From: Nitrospirota bacterium
Lineage (GTDB): Bacteria; Nitrospirota; Thermodesulfovibrionia; Thermodesulfovibrionales; JdFR-85
Assembly (NCBI GenBank): GCA_013151785.1
Contig: JAADHP010000079.1
Location: forward strand, 1 to 10,419
DNA length: 10,419 nt
Reading direction: 5' to 3'
This document shows positions 5,756-10,419 of this stretch, in pieces. Position numbers and translations under genes: made by a program. The notes beneath the pieces are model-generated. The model saw only the letters and a program-made list of their open reading frames with translations. It did no database searches and had not been told where the DNA came from. Every line of letters starts with the position of its first letter. Positions within the stretch are counted from its first letter, which is position 1.

Positions 5756-6091
5756 ATGTTTGATTCCATAGCATGGGCAATGGGACCTGCGCAGCAGGGT
5801 TCACAGCCAGGAGGCCCGCAGGCGATATTCACAAGCTTTCTGCCGCTGATAATCATCTTTGCCATATTCTACTTTCTTCTTATCAGACCCCAGCAAAAGA
5901 GGGCAAAAGAGCACAGGGAGATGTTAAATGCATTGAAGAAAGGTGACAAGGTGATCACCAATGGTGGTATCTATGGTGTTGTTGAGTCAGTGGGTGAAAA
6001 AACAGTTACCCTGAAAATAGCAGAGAATACAAAAATCAAACTCGGGAAGGCATACATTGCAACGGTCAGAACTTCTGCAGAAGAAGACTGA
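5756..6091 (+). CDS. yajC: Preprotein translocase accessory subunit YajC
   Basis: A 111-residue single-span inner-membrane protein that associates with SecDF at the SecYEG translocon. The one membrane segment is at about 24-43, followed at once by the family signature LLIRPQQKRAKEHREM (positively charged, cytoplasmic side). A small domain follows with KKGDKVITNGGIYGVV (62-77) and a C-terminal KLGKAYIATV, all standard for YajC, and the length is normal. The N-terminal stretch before the span is rich in Q, G and P (about 12-23), as often seen. The start has SD GGAGGTG (5745-5751) 4 bp before ATG. It is the first gene after the promoter at 5671-5700. Its last 35 bp overlap the HD-domain gene if that gene starts at TTG 6057. 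Confidence 0.96.
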   Translation: MFDSIAWAMGPAQQGSQPGGPQAIFTSFLPLIIIFAIFYFLLIRPQQKRAKEHREMLNALKKGDKVITNGGIYGVVESVGEKTVTLKIAENTKIKLGKAYIATVRTSAEED

Positions 6092-6758
6092 GCGACTTCC
6101 GGATATTATAACAGCGCTCTATGAGAATGAAAAGGCGCGGCACTATATAGAAGCCGCTGACAGGTATCTTGAAAGCATAGGTTATACTGAGCATGGACTC
6201 AGACATTGCAAGATAGTCTCAAGAACAGCATACAGGATACTCAAGAATCTCTCCTATCCCGAAGAACTGACCAGGCTTGCGGCTGCTGCAGGATTTCTTC
6301 ATGATATTGGAAACATGCTGGGCAGAAGCATGCATCATAAGATGGGTGCCATGCTATCAAAGGAGATACTTGAAGAGGTTGGATTCAGTTTAAAGGATAT
6401 CACCACAATAATGACGGCCATAGTGGTGCATGAAGAGGAAGAGGGTGCAATACCTGACCCTGTGGCTGCAGCCCTTTTGATTGCTGACAAGTCTGATGTT
6501 CATCGTAGCAGGGTCAGAAATCCCTCCATGGTCAGTGAAGATATCCACGACAGGGTGAATTATGCAGCTACTGAATCAGAACTCACTGTTGACCCGGAGA
6601 ACAGCCTGATTACCCTCTCTCTTGTTATTGATACCAGAATCTCCCAGGTTATCGAGTATTTTGAGATATTTCTTTCAAGGATGATAGCCTGTAGAAAGGC
6701 AGCAGGAGTGCTGAATACGGAGTTTAATCTATACATTAATAATACCAGGATGGCATAG
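6057..6758 (+). CDS. HD-domain metal-dependent phosphohydrolase-like protein
   Basis: About 233 residues, soluble, with no signal peptide or membrane segment. The metal-binding HD pattern is complete: H50 (GLRHCK), H82-D83 (FLHDIGN), H93-H94 (MHHK), H125 (VVHEEEE) and D144 (LIADKSDVHRSRVR). HD proteins usually hydrolyse phosphate esters or nucleotides; the substrate here cannot be read. The TTG start at 6057 is chosen because GGGAAGG (6044-6050) lies 6 bp upstream, giving a 35-bp overlap with yajC. Homology covers residues from about 15 onward (LPDIITALYENEKARHYIEAADRYL), so a start up to about 40 bp later is possible, though no ATG or GTG offers it. The stop codon TAG is part of the secD ribosome binding site (TAGGAGG). 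An HD gene between yajC and secD is not the classical arrangement; the link to secretion is unproven. Confidence 0.88.
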   Translation: MQRSELLQKKTERLPDIITALYENEKARHYIEAADRYLESIGYTEHGLRHCKIVSRTAYRILKNLSYPEELTRLAAAAGFLHDIGNMLGRSMHHKMGAMLSKEILEEVGFSLKDITTIMTAIVVHEEEEGAIPDPVAAALLIADKSDVHRSRVRNPSMVSEDIHDRVNYAATESELTVDPENSLITLSLVIDTRISQVIEYFEIFLSRMIACRKAAGVLNTEFNLYINNTRMA

Positions 6759-6766
6759 GAGGTACA

Positions 6767-8386
6767 ATGAAGCAGGTTAAGTGGAAGGTGGGTCTCATTA
6801 TAGGAACGGTTTTGCTTGCTTTTATATTCTTTTTACCAAATACCCCTTTGTTTAAGTATATGCCCCAGTGGTGGAAGGATAACATGCCCAACAGAGGTAT
6901 TGCCCTGGGGCTCGATTTGAAAGGAGGGGTGCACCTTGTCTTTGAGGTAGAAGGTGAAAGGGCTGTGGAGATAACCACAGAGCGTATTGCCCAGCGTATC
7001 AAGGATATCCTGAAAAAACGCAAACTAAAGGCAGATGTGAAAGTAGAAGGGGTACAGATAATGATAAGCCCTCCTACTGAGAAGATCAAAAAGGCCATAA
7101 GAGATGTTTACACTAATCTTACACTGGTTTCATCTGAGAATAAATTAGTTTATAAACTTTCGGATAAGGAAGCAAAGAGAATCAGGGATAATGCTGTTGA
7201 GCAGGCCCTTGAGACCATACGTAACAGGGTTGACCAGTTCGGAGTGGCTGAGCCTGTTATTCATCGACAGGGTGAAAGAGAGATCGTTGTCCAGTTGCCA
7301 GGCTATAAAGACCCTGAACGTGCTGTGTCACTGATTGGTAAGACTGCACAGCTTGAATTCAGGTTGGTGGATGACGAGTCCCCTGTGGCAGCGGAATTAC
7401 CTCCCTTCATAAGACCTGGAGAGGAGAAGGAACTGCTTGAGAAATTCAAGGACAGAATACCAAAGGATGATATAATACTCTTTCAAAGAAGGGTGAACAA
7501 GGAGACAGGAGAGGTTCTGAAAAAGCCCTTTTTGTTGAAAAAAGAGGTCCTTCTGACAGGTGACCTTCTTTCAGAGGCAAGGGTGGCCATAGATCAGAGA
7601 TTCAACGAACCATATGTTTCCCTCACCTTTAATAGTGCTGGCGCTGATATCTTTGAAGAAATAACGGGTAAATATGTGAAAAAACGGCTTGCCATAATAC
7701 TGGATGGTAATGTCTATTCAGCACCTGTGATAAGGGAGAAGATTGCTGGTGGGAATGCGCAGATAACAGGTGCCTTCAGCATGGAAGAGGCCAAGGACCT
7801 TGCCATTGTGCTCAGGGCAGGTGCCCTGCCAGCACCTGTGAAGCTTCTTCAAAACGTAACAGTTGGGCCTTCTCTTGGAAGAGATTCCATTGAGGCAGGA
7901 AAGAAGGCCGGGCTTATAGCTGTGCTTCTTGTAGTTGTATTCATGGCATTCTATTATAAACTTTCGGGTCTGATAGCTGATCTCGCCATGGTCCTGAATG
8001 TGATCCTGCTTCTTGGTGCAATGGCTTTCCTCAATGCCACCCTCACCCTGCCTGGTATTGCGGGTATTGTGCTTGCTGTCGGTATGGCAGTGGACTCCAA
8101 TGTTCTCATGTTTGAGAGGATGAGAGAGGAGTACAGGGCAGGAAAAACACCAAGGGCTGCTGTTGATTCAGGCTACGACAGGGCATTCCTTACGATTGTT
8201 GATTCTCATGTAACAACGCTGATTACAGCTGCTGTCTTGTACCAGTTTGGCACAGGTCCGATTAAGGGTTTTGCTGTAACACTCTTCCTGGGTGTGGCTA
8301 TAAATCTCTTTACTGCACTGGTTGGAACAAAGACAGTCTTTGATATCATCAATTCAAGAAGGGAGGTTCGGAAGCTGAGCATATGA
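6767..8386 (+). CDS. secD: Protein translocase subunit SecD
   Basis: A 539-residue inner-membrane RND-type protein that works with SecF to pull proteins out of SecYEG using the proton gradient. Membrane span 1 is at about 7-24. The family signature GIALGLDLKGGVHLVFEV (44-61) follows. The large periplasmic P1 region contains NRVDQFGVAEPVI and VVQLPG. The C-terminal five-span membrane domain includes GMAVDSNVLMFERMREE around D443, the conserved acidic residue of the proton path, and the typical TTLITAAVLYQFGTGPIKGFAVTLFLGV. The usual DANVL is DSNVL here, a mild change. Start: TAGGAGG (6756-6762), 4 bp before ATG. The stop overlaps the secF start by 4 bp (ATGA), so coupled, near-equal synthesis is expected. 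Confidence 0.98.
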   Translation: MKQVKWKVGLIIGTVLLAFIFFLPNTPLFKYMPQWWKDNMPNRGIALGLDLKGGVHLVFEVEGERAVEITTERIAQRIKDILKKRKLKADVKVEGVQIMISPPTEKIKKAIRDVYTNLTLVSSENKLVYKLSDKEAKRIRDNAVEQALETIRNRVDQFGVAEPVIHRQGEREIVVQLPGYKDPERAVSLIGKTAQLEFRLVDDESPVAAELPPFIRPGEEKELLEKFKDRIPKDDIILFQRRVNKETGEVLKKPFLLKKEVLLTGDLLSEARVAIDQRFNEPYVSLTFNSAGADIFEEITGKYVKKRLAIILDGNVYSAPVIREKIAGGNAQITGAFSMEEAKDLAIVLRAGALPAPVKLLQNVTVGPSLGRDSIEAGKKAGLIAVLLVVVFMAFYYKLSGLIADLAMVLNVILLLGAMAFLNATLTLPGIAGIVLAVGMAVDSNVLMFERMREEYRAGKTPRAAVDSGYDRAFLTIVDSHVTTLITAAVLYQFGTGPIKGFAVTLFLGVAINLFTALVGTKTVFDIINSRREVRKLSI

Positions 8387-9285
8387 TAGAGATAGTCAAA
8401 AAAACAAATATCAACTTCATGGGGTTCAGGAAGTTTGCCTTCTTTATATCTGGAATATTTGTAATGCTTGGGATTATTGCAATCATTCAGGTTGCAAACG
8501 GTAGCGCAAACCTGGGAATTGATTTTGCAGGAGGCACAGCGGTACAGATCAGATTTGACAAACCTGTTACACTCAAAGATGTAAGAGATGTGCTGGAGAA
8601 TGCTGGACTCAAGGACTTTGATCTTCAGGACTTCCCCACTGTGCATAAGGTATTGATACGTACAAAAAAGAAGGAAGAAAAGCTCGGAAAAATATCAAAG
8701 GAGATAATCAATGCCCTGAGGAAAGGATTTAAAGACAACCAGATAACCATTGATTATACAACAGAGATAGGACCGAAGGTTGGTGCCAGACTAAGGAAGG
8801 ATGCCATGTGGGCAATCATCGCAGCCACAGTGGGTATATTGATTTATGTGGCATGGCGGTTCCAGTTTCGCTTTGGTGTAGGTGCAACGATTGCCACCTT
8901 TCATGATGTTCTGGCAGTACTTGGGTTTTTTAATATCATGGGTAAGGAGATAAATCTTATACTTGTGAGTGCACTTCTAACCATTGCAGGTTATTCTCTT
9001 ACCGATACAGTGGTTGTCTTCGACCGGATAAGGGAAAACCTTAAATATATCAAGAAGGAATCCCTTGAAAAGGTTATGAACAGGAGTATTAACGAGGTGC
9101 TTTCACGTACCCTGATAACATCCCTTACCACACTGCTTGCCGCTGCTGCTCTGTTCTTTTTCGGAGGTGAGGTTATACATGACTTTGCCCTTGCCATGAT
9201 ACTGGGCATTGCAGTTGGTACCTATTCCTCTGTGTTTGTTGCCAGTCCTATTGTGCTCCTGTGGAAGGGTAAGAAAAAGAAGTAA
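8383..9285 (+). CDS. secF: Protein translocase subunit SecF
   Basis: A 300-residue inner-membrane partner of SecD. Span 1 is at about 17-37, followed by the signature ANLGIDFAGGTAVQIRF (42-58). The short periplasmic domain ends near TTEIGPKVGARLRKDA. The C-terminal five-span domain contains AGYSLTDTVVVFDRIREN (D208, D214), the SecF version of the RND membrane motif, and a basic cytoplasmic tail (WKGKKKK). Length and order are normal for a separate SecF rather than a SecDF fusion. Its start overlaps the secD stop by 4 bp, and recJ follows 40 bp downstream with its own ribosome binding site. Confidence 0.98.
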   Translation: MIEIVKKTNINFMGFRKFAFFISGIFVMLGIIAIIQVANGSANLGIDFAGGTAVQIRFDKPVTLKDVRDVLENAGLKDFDLQDFPTVHKVLIRTKKKEEKLGKISKEIINALRKGFKDNQITIDYTTEIGPKVGARLRKDAMWAIIAATVGILIYVAWRFQFRFGVGATIATFHDVLAVLGFFNIMGKEINLILVSALLTIAGYSLTDTVVVFDRIRENLKYIKKESLEKVMNRSINEVLSRTLITSLTTLLAAAALFFFGGEVIHDFALAMILGIAVGTYSSVFVASPIVLLWKGKKKK

Positions 9286-9312
9286 AAGTAGAAGTCTGAC
9301 AGTAAATTCGGG

Positions 9313-9319
9313 AAAGGAG
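9313..9319 (+). promoter_or_regulatory. Ribosome binding site fixing the TTG start of recJ
   Basis: AAAGGAG lies 6 bp before TTG at 9326. There is no in-frame ATG near the expected N-terminus, and the frame after this TTG at once reads as the RecJ N-terminal region, so this site decides the start. Confidence 0.7.
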
Positions 9320-9325
9320 CAGGAT

Positions 9326-10419
9326 TTGCCACACAGAAGGTGGTTTGTACAACGAACAAACCCCGAATATATCAGATACCTGAGCCGTGCTGCCTCTGTA
9401 TCACCTGCCTTTGCCCAGATATTAATCAACAGGGGCATAAAAACTCCGGAAGCTATAAAGGGTTTTGTCTCTCCCTCAGTGGATGACCTCATTGATCCTG
9501 CTACATTAGGTGGTGTAAATGAAGCCACTGGTATTATCAAAGATGCCATCAAGTCCGGAAAGGCTATACTCGTTCATGGTGATTATGATGCAGATGGCAT
9601 AACAGGCACGGCTATTATGTTTTCAGCTATTGAGAGGCTTGGTGGAAAGGTATACTATTTTATACCCGAGAGACTGAGGCATGGTTATGGTTTTCACAAA
9701 GCAGGTGTGGAATATGCCAGGGAGGTTGGTGCTGAACTGATAATAACAGTGGATTGCGGTATAACATCCTTTGAGGCTGTAAGGATGGCAAGAGAGATGG
9801 GCATAGAGGTTATCATTACTGACCATCATGAACCAAAGCATGACAGAACAGGTGCCTTAAAGATCCCTGATGCCTCTGCAGTGGTTAATCCAAGGCTTGA
9901 CCGTGAGGTTCCGGTGCTTTCAGGCTCAGCTGTAGCACTGAAGGTTGCACAGGCACTCCTGGGAACTGAAGAGGCAGTTACCATGCTGGATCTTGCCTGC
10001 CTTGGTACTGTAGCAGATGTGATACCCTTGATAGAGGAGAGTCGTGTGATTGTCAAGGAGGGACTTGAGCTTATCAATGAGGCAGCACGCCCGGGAATAA
10101 AGGCGTTAAAGGAGGTTTCAGGGGTAAATGGGAGGACACTCTCTGCAGGACTGCTTTCATTTACATTAATACCACGGATAAATGCCTCTGGAAGGATTGA
10201 TCATGCAGGAAGTGTGCTGGAACTCCTTATAACAGATGACCCTGACAGGGCATATAAGATTGCCCAAAGGATTGACAAACTCAACAGTAAAAGACAGCGG
10301 ATTGAGGAGGATGTCCATAATGAGGCCCTGGAACAACTGAATTATAAAGGCTATGACCTCACAATTGTGCTTGCCTCTGAGGGCTGGCATGAGGGTGTGG
10401 TAGGGATTGTGGCTTCAAG
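9326..10419 (+). CDS. recJ: Single-stranded-DNA exonuclease RecJ (3' end outside window)
   Basis: RecJ degrades single-stranded DNA 5' to 3' in recombination and mismatch or excision repair, using Mn/Mg bound by DHH-family motifs. The frame is open without a stop for 364 codons to the window edge. Motifs in order: N-terminal FAQILINRGIKTPEAIKGFV (29-48); motif I HGDYDADGITGTA with D86, D88 and D90; D143 in VDCGI; the DHH triad 166-168 (ITDHHEP); D231 in LGTVADVIPL; PRINASGRIDHAG; and the beginning of the DHHA1 part (EGWHEGVVGIVAS) at the window edge. All visible metal ligands are present, so an active enzyme is expected. The complete protein is usually about 550-600 residues, so roughly 200 are missing on the right. 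The TTG start has AAAGGAG 6 bp upstream. The 40-bp gap to secF suggests the same operon; secDF next to recJ is a known gene order. Confidence 0.95.
   Translation, partial: MPHRRWFVQRTNPEYIRYLSRAASVSPAFAQILINRGIKTPEAIKGFVSPSVDDLIDPATLGGVNEATGIIKDAIKSGKAILVHGDYDADGITGTAIMFSAIERLGGKVYYFIPERLRHGYGFHKAGVEYAREVGAELIITVDCGITSFEAVRMAREMGIEVIITDHHEPKHDRTGALKIPDASAVVNPRLDREVPVLSGSAVALKVAQALLGTEEAVTMLDLACLGTVADVIPLIEESRVIVKEGLELINEAARPGIKALKEVSGVNGRTLSAGLLSFTLIPRINASGRIDHAGSVLELLITDDPDRAYKIAQRIDKLNSKRQRIEEDVHNEALEQLNYKGYDLTIVLASEGWHEGVVGIVAS

Noticed and set aside
9103..9552. Minus-strand frames over secF/recJ and within recJ (also 9623-9841, 9826-10077, 10166-10390)
   Set aside because: They are antisense to RecJ and SecF, which read through with all conserved motifs on the + strand.

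Overview
The window looks like a chromosomal piece of a Gram-negative, sigma-54-using bacterium. The two-component genes, the yajC-secD-secF-recJ run and the intergenic TGTCATKCTGAAC-type palindromes resemble what is common in Nitrospirota and Desulfobacterota. That placement is a weak inference from gene order and style, not from a search. All genes supported here lie on the + strand, and starts include ATG, GTG and TTG.

Left part (1-5116), signal transduction. The window opens inside a hybrid sensor protein, of which two receiver domains and a C-terminal HPt domain are visible. It overlaps by 4 bp (ATGA) an NtrC-type sigma-54-dependent response regulator. The next 361 bp carry an unusually readable regulatory region. 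Two 15-bp dyads sit exactly 20 bp apart just after the regulator's stop codon, followed by an IHF-like site and then a near-consensus -24/-12 promoter. Downstream lies an 85-residue protein resembling NHLP-clan RiPP leader peptides. It overlaps by 4 bp (GTGA) a 692-residue kinase with a 7TM-type membrane sensor, a GAF-like region and an intact histidine kinase core. The simplest model is a phosphorelay feeding the NtrC-type regulator, which activates the sigma-54 promoter of the small protein and its kinase. This unit is the most likely place for an undescribed system.

Middle (5117-5755). About 640 bp without a credible gene. It holds a cluster of palindromic intergenic repeats, a strong 10-bp hairpin inside a larger imperfect inverted repeat, and then a clear sigma-70-type promoter with a small dyad in the leader of yajC.

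Right part (5756-10419), housekeeping operon: yajC, an HD-domain phosphohydrolase inserted between yajC and secD, secD, secF and the 5' part of recJ. Genes overlap or lie within 40 bp of each other, so one transcript from the promoter at 5671-5700 is likely. YajC, SecD and SecF are accessory membrane proteins of the Sec translocon. RecJ is a 5'-3' single-strand exonuclease. It begins at a TTG codon with a good ribosome binding site and runs off the window end.
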